From Serinus canaria (Eukaryota; Chordata; Aves; Passeriformes; Fringillidae), in NCBI RefSeq assembly GCF_022539315.1, contig NC_066343.1, positions 52,127,973 through 52,191,972 on the forward strand: a stretch of DNA of 64,000 nucleotides. The letters are read 5' to 3'. The position numbers were made by a program, and so were the translations under genes. Under the pieces are notes generated by a model. That model did not search any database, was not told where the DNA came from, and saw only the letters and a program-made list of their open reading frames with translations. Shown one piece after another: positions 62,301 to 64,000 of this stretch; within the stretch, counting starts at the first letter, position 1, and every line of letters starts with the position of its first letter.

Positions 62301-63887
62301 AACTGGAATTGCTCAATGGTGTTTCAATTAAGAATGGCTGTGCTCTTGGTGATGTTTCAAAAGTCTTAAATCCCCATGAAATATTATCTGATTGGCATTA
62401 ACACTGATCTGCTGTGGTTAGGCAGGACACAAGAATAGTGGGCCAATGTGGTGCCATCCTGAGGCTGATAAAGCACAGGGACTGTTCTCAACAAATCCTA
62501 TTCCACATCCACAACCCATACTGGCCATAAGAACCTCTAGTATATTCAACTATCTTTAGCACAAAAATGACATTTTACTTAAGAGTTCTGGGTTTGTTAG
62601 GCCCTGTAGAGCACAGCAAAGTTCAACACCACTTTTATATATGAGTAGCAATGTGATTGCCATGTGAACAAACTGTAGTACTCCCTACAGGTACTATTCT
62701 TGTAAGAACTAACAGGATAATTTTGTGCTTTCTCTCAGTAATGGAGTCAGATTTTGTAAATACAAATTGGGATGGTAATGAACTGAGGCTTTTTAAAGTT
62801 TCAAATTAATAAATTTATTTAGGATATCCGGAATCAAAGAAGATACAGACATCATCGAAAAGCTGAACTGGTGAAACTCCAGCAGACTTTGAATGCACTT
62901 AACTCCAAGACAGCATTTTATGAGGAACAAATTAATTATTACAACACCTATATAAAAACTTGCTTAGACAACTTAACAAGAAAGTGAGTTGAGTCTTTCT
63001 TTCTTTTAATGTGTCTTTTAGTGTTGTTAACTGTGTCAGCATCTGGATATTAAAGTCTTGCATTTATTTAAGACTGCCTTGGAGAAAGAAAAGTCTACGT
63101 CTATGTAAAGAGATGTATAGATGTTTTCAATATATTTAATTGGTGCTACTTTGCAGATCCACTTGCAAGGTTGGAGGTCTTAAATCTTTGGGAAGTAATT
63201 ATTGGTTTCTTCTTTTTTAAAAAAGTTTGGGGTTTATTTTTAGAATGGAAAAGGGGGAAATAAATGCCTAAATAATTTTACCTTTCAGATATGACAGAGT
63301 TACTTAAAAGCAATCCCCCCAACAATGCTACCAAAGTGTTAAAATTAAAACATTTTACTGACATGAACAGGAATTTTCCTTGTGCATGCTTCATTGATCC
63401 AAAAATTAACTCTAATTACAGAGCATTTACCATTTATGTCACCTTAAGTTTACAAATTGCTATTTTAAACTGAAGATTGTGGGCTTTTCAGGATCAGAGT
63501 TGCATTTCACAATAGAATTGAAAGAAGTGCTAAAAGATGATTCAAAATAATTGGCAAGATATTTAGATGATTCACTGCATGCTAAAAATTCCTCTAACTA
63601 TGAGATTGTTAGGGATGTTAATTTGGTTTTTTTAGAAAAGTTCAAGAAAGAGTGAAAGAAAGTTAAATATGGCTAGAAGAGTAACTGAAATATTAAGGAT
63701 CTGACAAACACACCAAAAGCCAGTTTTCTTGTTCTCTTTCCAGAAATTCAAGGAGGTCAATTAAATTAGATGGAAAAGAGGAGGTGAAGGGAAGCAAAAA
63801 ACTGAAACAGACCTCACTAAAGTACACAGCTGCAAGACTTCATGAAAAAGGTGTCATCCTAGAAATTGAAGACCTTCAAACCAATCA
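6966..63887 (+). CDS. IQGAP2: IQGAP2, Ras GTPase-activating-like scaffold protein (partial, 34 coding exons)
   Basis: Joined exons: 6966-7122, 8341-8418, 10166-10242, 14771-14838, 15151-15264, 19585-19763, 20205-20292, 20845-21008, 21532-21619, 24081-24244, 24777-24937, 27309-27433, 29414-29577, 37954-38044, 42016-42177, 43365-43507, 44469-44639, 47357-47440, 48142-48213, 48369-48438, 48728-48936, 49626-49775, 50573-50736, 51379-51603, 52203-52343, 52689-52773, 54227-54459, 56505-56637, 57996-58098, 58951-59092, 60803-60890, 61793-62005, 62823-62983, 63744-63887. Every intron is GT-AG and all phases agree, giving about 1537 codons without a stop. The family scaffolds actin, calmodulin, Cdc42/Rac1 and cadherin/catenin at the cell cortex and does not stimulate GTP hydrolysis. 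Domains seen: calponin homology, six IQGAP repeats, WW-like, four IQ motifs, GAP-related and RasGAP C-terminal. I chose IQGAP2 over IQGAP1 because the calponin-homology text matches IQGAP2 (RWMEVCLDEELPPTTELEEG) and F2RL2 is nested in an intron, as in mammals. The 5' end (about 50 codons) and the C-terminal exons are outside the window. Confidence 0.96.
7993..8066 (+). repeat. 74-bp direct duplication, copy 2
   Basis: Second copy, 1557 bp downstream of the first and on the other side of window exon 1. Same orientation, three mismatches in 74 bases. Confidence 0.9.
8341..8418 (+). CDS. IQGAP2: IQGAP2 window exon 2: calponin-homology domain
   Basis: A 26-codon exon, phase 0 at both ends, after 'ttctaatag' and before 'gtaagc'. 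It reads RSGLHFRHTDNTVQW then LRAMESIGLPK, the central CH segment conserved in all IQGAPs. The following 1747-bp intron is ordinary sequence, GC-richer at 8750-9560, with one faint SINE-like match near 9629. Confidence 0.96.
9629..9690 (+). repeat. Possible ancient core-SINE (MIR-like) fragment
   Basis: 'aacaaggccaggaacaaatt' followed by AGTGGTAGAACCAGAACTGG resembles the core of MIR-type tRNA SINEs (AGTGGCAGAGC-x-GGATT-x-GAACC). A similar segment lies at 12522-12585. Short and diverged. Confidence 0.4.
10166..10242 (+). CDS. IQGAP2: IQGAP2 window exon 3: calponin-homology domain
   Basis: After acceptor 'tttttag' the exon reads IFYPETTDVYDRKNIPRM then IYCIHAL. It ends in a split AG|T serine codon at donor 'gtaact'. 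This is near the C-terminal end of the CH fold and almost identical to the mammalian sequence. Minus-strand open frames over this exon are shadows. Confidence 0.96.
12522..12585 (+). repeat. Possible ancient core-SINE (MIR-like) fragment, second copy
   Basis: 'gactgggctaaaggccagga' then GTGGTAAAGCTAGAACTAG parallels the segment at 9629-9690, at roughly 75 to 80% identity by eye. It may be the same ancient family. Confidence 0.4.
13326..13348. repeat. A23 homopolymer run
   Basis: Twenty-three consecutive A residues in an intron, with no recognisable retrocopy immediately upstream. Confidence 0.95.
14771..14838 (+). CDS. IQGAP2: IQGAP2 window exon 4: end of calponin-homology domain
   Basis: Acceptor 'ctttgcag'. 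The leading T completes Ser, then the exon reads LYLFKLGLAPQIQDLLGKVD and FT before donor 'gtaaaa'. It ends one base into a Glu codon. The next intron is only 312 bp. Confidence 0.95.
15151..15264 (+). CDS. IQGAP2: IQGAP2 window exon 5: linker after the CH domain
   Basis: Acceptor 'tctgaatag', preceded by a 17-T polypyrimidine run at 15123-15139. It reads EEEISNMRKELEKYGIQM, PSFSKIGGIL and ASELSVDEAA, matching the conserved IQGAP linker. Donor is 'gtaagt' and the exon ends in phase 1. Confidence 0.96.
17083..17312 (-). mobile_element. CR1 LINE 3'-end fragment
   Basis: Begins 'accacagaatgcctcaagca', with the typical 'ggaagggaccctcatggata' and 'ggagcctgttccagtgaata' blocks, then TCTTTTCCT. About 230 bp, diverged. 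Confidence 0.8.
18789..19366 (-). mobile_element. Solo LTR of an avian endogenous retrovirus
   Basis: A roughly 580-bp unit from 'tcatggtttaacctcagcca' to 'gctgaaaacagcacc'. It matches an LTR family I recognise in bird genomes, with 'cacacacaagcaaaacaaac', 'ttcagccatctccaggagag', 'gaatatccctttggtcagtt' and 'gcagaaaaggccttggctct'. TATA-like and polyadenylation positions read on the minus strand but both look decayed. No internal gag, pol or env sequence flanks it, so it is a solo LTR. Several overlapping open frames here are shadows. It ends about 220 bp before exon 6. Confidence 0.75.
19585..19763 (+). CDS. IQGAP2: IQGAP2 window exon 6: IQGAP repeat 1
   Basis: After 'ttcaattttag' it reads LHAAVIAINEAVEKGIAEQT, IVTLRNPNAMLLNVDEEL, then AQDYQNELFDAKRKK and SNAKLK, ending at donor 'gtagtg' in phase 0. 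It has the family repeat pattern A-x-x-x-IN-x-A-(10)-L-x-x-P-x-x-L. The coding frame is open upstream of the acceptor by chance. The following intron is 441 bp with nothing recognised. Confidence 0.96.
20205..20292 (+). CDS. IQGAP2: IQGAP2 window exon 7: end of repeat 1
   Basis: Acceptor 'gttttcttag'. It reads NGTISDEERDVYEELLTQAE then IQGNINKIN, one of the most conserved IQGAP stretches, ending in phase 1 at 'gtaagc'. The next intron is 552 bp and empty. With exon 6 it forms one 89-codon repeat module. Confidence 0.96.
20845..21008 (+). CDS. IQGAP2: IQGAP2 window exon 8: IQGAP repeat 2 (cassette, part 1)
   Basis: Acceptor 'ttcatttcag', phase 1 in, phase 0 out, donor 'gtaatc'. It reads IHIALVQVNEAIDQQDEGAL then MAGLNRPALSLLEVLPQNSS and WYLLQLCDSKEQKMQ. 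It aligns with an IQGAP1 repeat containing PALGL and NSDWYLKQL. As I recall human IQGAP2, this unit is absent there. Both splice sites look functional and the frame is intact. The next intron is 523 bp with nothing recognised. Confidence 0.9.
21532..21619 (+). CDS. IQGAP2: IQGAP2 window exon 9: repeat 2 (cassette, part 2)
   Basis: Acceptor 'ctgttag', donor 'gtgagt', phase 0 in and 1 out. It reads IAGIPNMLDKSEIQKEVSVA then NAEAEAHKL. Exons 8 and 9 together are 252 nt (84 codons) and can be skipped without frameshift. Sequence conservation is weaker than in neighbouring exons, so it was placed by frame, splice sites and rough similarity to IQGAP1. The 2.46-kb intron after it has short TTTCAGTAT-type tandem repeats near 22348-22390 and no gene. 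Confidence 0.85.
24081..24244 (+). CDS. IQGAP2: IQGAP2 window exon 10: IQGAP repeat 3
   Basis: Acceptor 'gttctttag', phase 1 in, phase 0 out, donor 'gtaaga'. It reads KLIAVDNINTAIRNCDPSKT, LVALMKPEAQLPVVHSFAAA and VYQTELFNLQQQNAV. The KPEAQLP and FAAA-x-YQ-x-ELFNLQ text matches mammalian IQGAP2 closely. The next intron is 532 bp with nothing recognised. Confidence 0.95.
24777..24937 (+). CDS. IQGAP2: IQGAP2 window exon 11: IQGAP repeat 4
   Basis: Acceptor 'gtcctacag'. It reads NYLAHDELSIAVEMLSAVVL, LNQTLENKDILMIKNHLRNP and CLGFNNLEEENLQ, ending two bases into an Arg codon at 'gtaaag'. The intron that follows (2.37 kb) has two adjacent short hairpins at 25656-25718 and no gene. Confidence 0.95.
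25656..25718. repeat. Two adjacent short hairpins
   Basis: A perfect 13-bp stem (25656-25668 with 25675-25687, loop 6) is followed at once by a 13-bp stem with one mismatch (25689-25701 with 25706-25718, loop 4). The first stem contains AGATCT on both arms. Intronic. Confidence 0.8.
27309..27433 (+). CDS. IQGAP2: IQGAP2 window exon 12: end of repeat 4
   Basis: Acceptor 'tatcttcttatag'. It reads RYADTLLSIKSEASSQGQDY then LSWNDIQNCIDMVNMQIQEE and NE, ending in phase 1 at 'gtaagt'. The LSWN-(D/E)-IQNCIDMVN stretch is diagnostic of IQGAP2. The next intron is 1980 bp and holds no recognised element. Confidence 0.96.
29414..29577 (+). CDS. IQGAP2: IQGAP2 window exon 13: IQGAP repeat 5
   Basis: Acceptor 'gtttcacag', donor 'gttagt' (weaker than consensus), phase 1 in and 0 out. 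It reads RIIAIGHINEAVDQGNPDKT, LEALLLPTAKLQDVRPVNAR and HYQDVLHHAKAQKCK. This is the last IQGAP2 exon before the intron that hosts F2RL2. Confidence 0.95.
29966..30016. repeat. Perfect 24-bp inverted repeat with 3-base loop
   Basis: Left arm 29966-29989 (starts GAATTCACAAATATGG) and right arm 29993-30016 are exact reverse complements around the loop AAC. A further set of short direct and inverted copies of AAGTATT follows to about 30065, including a 9-bp stem AAATACTTC/GAAGTATTT. Confidence 0.95.
31953..31958 (-). terminator. Candidate F2RL2 polyadenylation signal (AATAAA on minus strand)
   Basis: TTTATT on + (AATAAA on -) lies about 1 kb past the F2RL2 stop codon. I saw no closer canonical hexamer downstream of the stop. 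This would give a 3' untranslated region of roughly 1 kb. Transcript data are needed. Confidence 0.3.
32945..34035 (-). CDS. F2RL2: F2RL2 coding exon 2 (exodomain, seven membrane segments, tail)
   Basis: Begins after acceptor 'tttatttctcag' with CT completing Ala20, then SEFSQNGS. It runs as one open exon to TGA at 32947-32945. It carries the thrombin site SLIK|TFRGIS, transmembrane text such as YGNMYCSILLLTCISVSRYL, and ends in VKISREK. The middle (about 33330-33760) is much richer in GC and CpG than the surrounding intron. Confidence 0.96.
32945..35890 (-). CDS. F2RL2: F2RL2, protease-activated receptor 3 (PAR3, thrombin receptor-like 2)
   Basis: Two coding exons, 35890-35833 then 34035-32945, joined by a 1797-bp intron (donor gtgagt, acceptor ttctcag), give 382 aa; human PAR3 has 374. 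It is a class A GPCR with a tethered ligand unmasked by thrombin. Seen: signal peptide MKILLFTGLLSFSSALGTT; predicted cleavage K37|T38 before TFRG, as in human PAR3; a Tyr/Asp-rich hirudin-like patch DYDYIPPY (46-53); N-glycosylation sites in the exodomain; seven membrane segments starting near residue 100; SRY (193-195) at the DRY position; ECL2 CHDVHSACES (248-257); and DPFLY (355-359) in place of NPxxY, as in other PARs. The cytoplasmic tail is short. In mammals PAR3 often acts as a thrombin-binding cofactor for other PARs. It lies antisense inside an IQGAP2 intron, as in mammals. Confidence 0.96.
35275..35376. repeat. Compound TA/TG microsatellite
   Basis: Alternating (AT)n, (GT)n, (AT)n, (GT)n and (AT)n blocks, about 100 bp, inside the F2RL2 intron. 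The open frames over it on both strands are artefacts of the repeat. Confidence 0.95.
35833..35890 (-). CDS. F2RL2: F2RL2 coding exon 1 (signal peptide)
   Basis: Reads from the ATG at 35890 down to 35833, encoding 19 residues of a classic signal peptide (MKILLFTGLLSFSSALGTT) plus the first base of an Ala codon. The donor is 'cag|gtgagt'. This start was preferred over the in-frame Met at 34075, because that Met lies upstream of the exon 2 acceptor and is intronic. Confidence 0.9.
35891..36170 (-). promoter_or_regulatory. Putative F2RL2 5' untranslated and proximal promoter region
   Basis: This is the sequence immediately upstream of the F2RL2 ATG on the minus strand. There is no clear TATA box. 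A TGACTCA AP-1-type site is at 36105-36111 and a GATAA motif (read on +) near 36133. GATA and AP-1 sites would fit a platelet/endothelial gene, but such short motifs occur often by chance. The transcription start is not determinable from sequence. Confidence 0.25.
36595..36618. repeat. C12-T12 homopolymer tract
   Basis: Twelve C followed by twelve T, within a longer pyrimidine-rich stretch (about 36470-36625). Likely length-variable. Confidence 0.95.
37954..38044 (+). CDS. IQGAP2: IQGAP2 window exon 14: end of repeat 5
   Basis: Acceptor 'tttcccag', donor 'gtaagc', phase 0 in and 1 out. It reads ESQDESALLWLDEIQRGIND then SNNNIKEAAT. The VLWLDEIQ-type motif is the family hallmark here. Exons 13 and 14 together form an 85-codon repeat module. 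Confidence 0.95.
38045..42015. other. Intron between window exons 14 and 15 (4.0 kb)
   Basis: No gene seen. It has two overlapping, mutually exclusive short hairpins at 40777-40819. A GC-richer patch spans about 38730-39020. A 104-codon minus-strand open frame at 41239-41553 resembles nothing I recognise. Confidence 0.75.
40777..40819. repeat. Two overlapping, mutually exclusive perfect hairpins
   Basis: Hairpin A: 11-bp stem 40777-40787 with 40793-40803, loop AAAAG. Hairpin B: 14-bp stem 40785-40798 (AGGAAAAGCCTCAT) with 40806-40819, loop CTTTTGT. The segment CCTCAT is shared, so only one can form at a time. Confidence 0.9.
42016..42177 (+). CDS. IQGAP2: IQGAP2 window exon 15: IQGAP repeat 6
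   Basis: Acceptor 'gaccctag', donor 'gtaaaa', phase 1 in and 1 out. It reads LAVGISMINKSLEKGDSQPI, LMVLQSRFGLRVIPECAEAY and FRKLSEAKNMKTTE. The IPECAE-x-Y motif precedes the WW domain in all IQGAPs. The next intron (1187 bp) shows nothing recognised. Confidence 0.95.
43365..43507 (+). CDS. IQGAP2: IQGAP2 window exon 16: WW-like domain (second Trp is Cys)
   Basis: Acceptor 'ctgcttttag', donor 'gtaggt'. It reads GSSESPWIKLVMKAMYDYYY, NVETEEGTCVAPRGVV and PKSSWLTGEEIQ. The WW domain's first Trp (43382-43384) and the Tyr block are present. The second signature Trp is TGT (Cys) at 43448-43450, where human IQGAP2 has SSWVTP as I recall. In IQGAP1 this region has been reported to bind ERK. The following 961-bp intron holds nothing recognised. 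Confidence 0.94.
44469..44639 (+). CDS. IQGAP2: IQGAP2 window exon 17: IQ motif 1
   Basis: Acceptor 'catctcttaacag', donor 'gtactg', phase 0 both sides, 57 codons. It reads NIAGQVTADYNREQLWLANE, NLIVGLQARARGFLVRKNYQ, then ERKAYLQNQEPSAIKIQ. LQARARGFLVRKNY is a full IQ-type calmodulin or light-chain site. The start of IQ motif 2 (AIKIQ) lies at the exon end. Confidence 0.96.
45255..45280. repeat. A26 homopolymer run
   Basis: Twenty-six consecutive A residues. The CR1 that starts at 45750 is too far away to be its source. Confidence 0.95.
45750..47025 (-). mobile_element. CR1 LINE, 1.28 kb, with broken reverse-transcriptase end
   Basis: On the minus strand the element includes a 212-codon open frame (46157-46795) with CR1 ORF2 C-terminal text such as VPSGVPL, SSVEKDLGVLVDKKLSMSQQ and REVILPLYSALLRPHLE, then the 3' untranslated part to about 45750. 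The polymerase core (the YADD-type motif region) is missing or decayed and the 5' half is absent. It is a dead 5'-truncated copy lying in an intron antisense to IQGAP2. Confidence 0.88.
47357..47440 (+). CDS. IQGAP2: IQGAP2 window exon 18: IQ motif 2
   Basis: Acceptor 'ctaaaacag', donor 'gtaaga', 28 codons in phase 0. It reads AFWKGFKQRKSYVDRL then KVLQGNVAAIVK. It completes the second IQ motif and begins the third. The 701-bp intron that follows shows nothing recognised. Confidence 0.95.
48142..48213 (+). CDS. IQGAP2: IQGAP2 window exon 19: IQ motif 3
   Basis: Acceptor 'aaattttcag', donor 'gtaagt', 24 codons in phase 0. It reads IQSWVKMWLARRAYRNRL then QYFKDH, matching the mammalian IQSW-x-(R/K)-M sequence and the LQYFRDH end. 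The following intron is only 155 bp. Confidence 0.96.
48369..48438 (+). CDS. IQGAP2: IQGAP2 window exon 20: IQ motif 4
   Basis: Acceptor 'ccctttcag', donor 'gtaagt', ending in phase 1. It reads NDQIVKIQAFLRANKAREDY then RTL, the fourth IQ motif. Confidence 0.96.
48728..48936 (+). CDS. IQGAP2: IQGAP2 window exon 21: linker before the GAP-related domain
   Basis: Acceptor 'caactgtag', donor 'gtcagc'. It reads IGAENPPLTVLRKFAYLLDQ, SDLDFQEELEVTRLREEVVT and KIRSNQQLEKDLNLMDIKIG before LLVKNRITLQ. It is very highly conserved and predicted helical. The next intron (689 bp) holds a CR1 piece at 49008-49185. Confidence 0.96.
49008..49185 (-). mobile_element. CR1 LINE 3'-end fragment
   Basis: It reads 'cacaatcacagctgaggctg', 'gaagggatctctggaggtca', 'agattgcccaggaccatgtc' and 'gtgctcagtcaccctcaatt', the reverse complement of the CR1 tail. 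It lies 72 bp past exon 21 and is truncated. Confidence 0.82.
49626..49775 (+). CDS. IQGAP2: IQGAP2 window exon 22: entry to the GAP-related domain
   Basis: Acceptor 'tttctgcag', donor 'gtaaat', 50 codons in phase 0. It reads DVVLHSKKLNKKSKSQLEEM, VMVDKQGIKGLSKERRKKLE and AYQHLFYLLQ. The intron after it (797 bp) contains the 28-bp-stem hairpin at 50467-50529. Confidence 0.96.
50467..50529. repeat. Perfect 28-bp inverted repeat with 7-base loop
   Basis: Left arm 50467-50494 (starts AGGCATGAACAAATG, ends GAGCTGCCC) and right arm 50502-50529 are exact reverse complements around the loop TCCAAGT. It ends 43 bp before exon 23, so in pre-mRNA it would sit just upstream of that exon's acceptor and polypyrimidine tract. 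Confidence 0.95.
50573..50736 (+). CDS. IQGAP2: IQGAP2 window exon 23: GAP-related domain
   Basis: Acceptor 'gctttgtag', donor 'gtatgt', ending two bases into a Thr codon. It reads TNPTYLAKLIFQMPQNKSTK, FMDTVIFTLYNYASNQREEY and LLLKLFKTALEEEI. It is nearly identical to the human sequence. Mammalian IQGAPs have Lys where the split codon gives Thr (EEEI-T-SKVD). The next intron is 642 bp with nothing recognised. Confidence 0.96.
51379..51603 (+). CDS. IQGAP2: IQGAP2 window exon 24: GAP-related domain with finger-loop Thr
   Basis: Acceptor 'cctgatacag', donor 'gtgagt'. It reads TSKVDQIQDIVTGNPTVIKM, VVSFNRGARGQNTLRQLLAP and VVKEIMEDKSLIINTSPVDV, then YKAWVNQLEMQTGEA. In true RasGAPs an Arg finger precedes the Gly-Asn. 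Here it is Thr (IV-T-GNP), the known reason IQGAPs bind but do not accelerate Cdc42/Rac hydrolysis. The exon is CpG-rich for its surroundings. The next intron is 599 bp, unremarkable. Confidence 0.97.
52203..52343 (+). CDS. IQGAP2: IQGAP2 window exon 25: GAP-related domain
   Basis: Acceptor 'gctttgcag', donor 'gtaagt'. It reads KLPYDVTTEQALTHPEVVNK, LESSIQSLRAVTDKVLTSIF and SSLNMM, then splits a Pro codon. The SKLPYDVT-x-EQAL block is a family signature. The next intron is 345 bp and holds nothing recognised. Confidence 0.96.
52689..52773 (+). CDS. IQGAP2: IQGAP2 window exon 26: GAP-related domain
   Basis: Acceptor 'ctacatgtag', donor 'gtagat'. It reads PYGMRYIAKVLKSSLHEKFP then DATEDELLK. 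The frame stays open past the donor to 52905, but conservation stops at LLK. The 1453-bp intron after it shows nothing firmly recognised. Confidence 0.96.
54227..54459 (+). CDS. IQGAP2: IQGAP2 window exon 27: GAP-related domain core
   Basis: Acceptor 'tttctttag', donor 'gtatgc', ending in phase 2. It reads IVGNLLYYRYMNPAIVAPDG, FDIIDITAGGQIHPDQRRNL and GCVAKVLQHAASNKLFEGES, then EHLSSMNTYLSQTYQKF. It holds the YYRYMNPAIVAPD signature that corresponds to the FLR-x-x-x-PA motif of RasGAPs. The next intron (2.05 kb) has a doubtful old CR1-like stretch near 55420-55580. Confidence 0.97.
55420..55580 (-). mobile_element. Possible very old CR1/L3-like fragment
   Basis: 'cttcacaagtcctcctgtag' followed by 'gcaatttgtagaagtttgcc' and 'cctgcagtttcattgcatat' loosely resembles the reverse complement of ancient CR1/L3 3' regions. 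Similarity is weak by eye; a chance match is possible. Confidence 0.3.
56505..56637 (+). CDS. IQGAP2: IQGAP2 window exon 28: end of GAP-related domain
   Basis: Acceptor 'tctcttag', donor 'gtaagt'. It reads RNFFQAACDVPEPEEKFNID, EYSDMVTLSKPVIYISIEEI and INTHS. The following 1358-bp intron carries two A runs (57245-57260, 57282-57296) and no gene. Confidence 0.96.
57245..57296. repeat. Paired A runs (A16 and A15)
   Basis: Runs at 57245-57260 and 57282-57296, separated by 21 bases, in the intron before exon 29. Confidence 0.9.
57996..58098 (+). CDS. IQGAP2: IQGAP2 window exon 29: start of RasGAP C-terminal region
   Basis: Acceptor 'gtttatag', donor 'gtatgc', phase 0 in and 1 out. It reads LLLEHQDAIATETNDLLNEL then LEGLGPVPDIESFL. 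It follows the human LLLEHQDAIAPE...PTVESFLG line. The next intron is 852 bp with nothing recognised. Confidence 0.96.
58951..59092 (+). CDS. IQGAP2: IQGAP2 window exon 30
   Basis: Acceptor 'tccttttag', donor 'gtaagt', ending two bases into Lys. It reads GEGAVDPNDPNRESTLNQLA, KTEISLSLTSKYELREGEDQ and DLKSLMI. The GEGAVDPNDPN opening is specific for IQGAP2 over IQGAP1. The next intron is 1710 bp with nothing recognised. Confidence 0.96.
60803..60890 (+). CDS. IQGAP2: IQGAP2 window exon 31
   Basis: Acceptor 'ttcaaaag', donor 'gtaagt'. It reads KTKRLIVDVIRTQPGDTLSE then ILETPATAQQ, a highly conserved block. The 902-bp intron that follows includes a 17-bp tandem duplication at 61701-61732 close to the next acceptor. 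Confidence 0.96.
61701..61732. repeat. Short tandem duplication, 17-bp unit
   Basis: ATTCAATGTACTTGAGA is followed directly by ATTCAATGTACTTGA, about 60 bp before the exon 32 acceptor. Confidence 0.85.
61793..62005 (+). CDS. IQGAP2: IQGAP2 window exon 32: RasGAP C-terminal domain
   Basis: Acceptor 'ccccccccag' with a strong pyrimidine tract, donor 'gtaaac', 71 codons in phase 0. It reads ESENLKLVEKRAILDSKTPE, KMKNSQSIFEDGQLPIEQKK, RKIQRNLRTLEQAGLVSSAT and KYQEIINEIAK. The next intron is 817 bp with nothing recognised. Confidence 0.96.
62823..62983 (+). CDS. IQGAP2: IQGAP2 window exon 33: RasGAP C-terminal domain
   Basis: Acceptor 'aatttatttag', donor 'gtgagt', ending in phase 2. It reads DIRNQRRYRHHRKAELVKLQ, QTLNALNSKTAFYEEQINYY and NTYIKTCLDNLTR, a predicted coiled helix conserved in IQGAPs. 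The next intron is 760 bp with nothing recognised. Confidence 0.96.
63744..63887 (+). CDS. IQGAP2: IQGAP2 window exon 34: RasGAP C-terminal domain (last in window)
   Basis: Acceptor 'ctctttccag', donor 'gtaagt'. It reads KNSRRSIKLDGKEEVKGSKK, LKQTSLKYTAARLHEKGVIL and EIEDLQTN, then a split Gln codon. The coding sequence continues into an exon beyond 64000, where the family has FKNV. The C-terminal residues that in IQGAP1 contribute to CLIP-170 and E-cadherin binding are therefore only partly represented. Confidence 0.96.
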
Positions 63888-64000
63888 GTAAGTGCAGTAC
63901 AAAACAATTCTGAGTATTTTCTAATCAACAATTTCTGAAGGGGCCTGGCTTTTGATAAAAGAAATATTAACAATTTCCCATGCCACAGCTAAAATTACCA

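Noticed and set aside
6966..63887. Gene could be IQGAP1 or IQGAP3
   Set aside because: The calponin-homology text (WMEVCLDEELPP), LSWNDIQNCIDMVN, GEGAVDPNDPN and the nested F2RL2 all point to IQGAP2. The extra repeat and four IQ motifs are IQGAP1-like but are better explained as ancestral features.

Overview
The window is vertebrate nuclear DNA, almost certainly from a bird. It is AT-rich intronic sequence with compact GT-AG introns. It carries several CR1 non-LTR retrotransposon fragments typical of birds and one solo LTR of a family I recognise from bird genomes. No bacterial-style operons, CRISPR arrays, tRNA or rRNA genes were seen. The species cannot be fixed from the sequence.

Layout: one large gene fills the window. 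Thirty-four consecutive coding exons on the + strand (6966 to 63887) encode most of IQGAP2, a Ras-GTPase-activating-like scaffold protein that binds actin, calmodulin and Cdc42/Rac. The reading frame stays open across all 34 exons, giving 4611 coding bases (about 1537 codons). The first coding exon(s), for roughly the N-terminal 50 residues, lie upstream of the window. The last exon(s), for the C-terminal tail after the 'LQTNQ' junction, lie downstream. Domains in order are: calponin homology (window exons 1-4), six IQGAP repeats (exons 6-15), a WW-like domain (exon 16), four IQ motifs (exons 17-20), the GAP-related domain (about exons 22-28) and the RasGAP C-terminal domain (exons 29-34).

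Inside the 8.4-kb intron between window exons 13 and 14, on the opposite strand, sits a complete two-exon gene for protease-activated receptor 3 (F2RL2; 382 aa, coding parts 35833-35890 and 32945-34035). The same nested, antisense arrangement is known in mammals.

The rest is intron. It holds CR1 fragments (2515-2765, 3955-4226, 17083-17312, 45750-47025, 49008-49185 and a doubtful old one near 55420), the solo LTR (18789-19366), two weak ancient SINE-like matches, homopolymer runs and a TA/TG microsatellite.

Points most worth a second look: (1) a two-exon, 84-residue IQGAP repeat cassette that I recall as present in IQGAP1 but absent from human IQGAP2; (2) a Trp-to-Cys change at the second signature Trp of the WW domain; (3) an intact first IQ motif, giving four; (4) several perfect intronic hairpins, the largest with a 28-bp stem and 7-base loop just upstream of an exon; (5) a 74-bp near-identical direct duplication flanking the first calponin-homology exon. 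I found no wholly new biological system.
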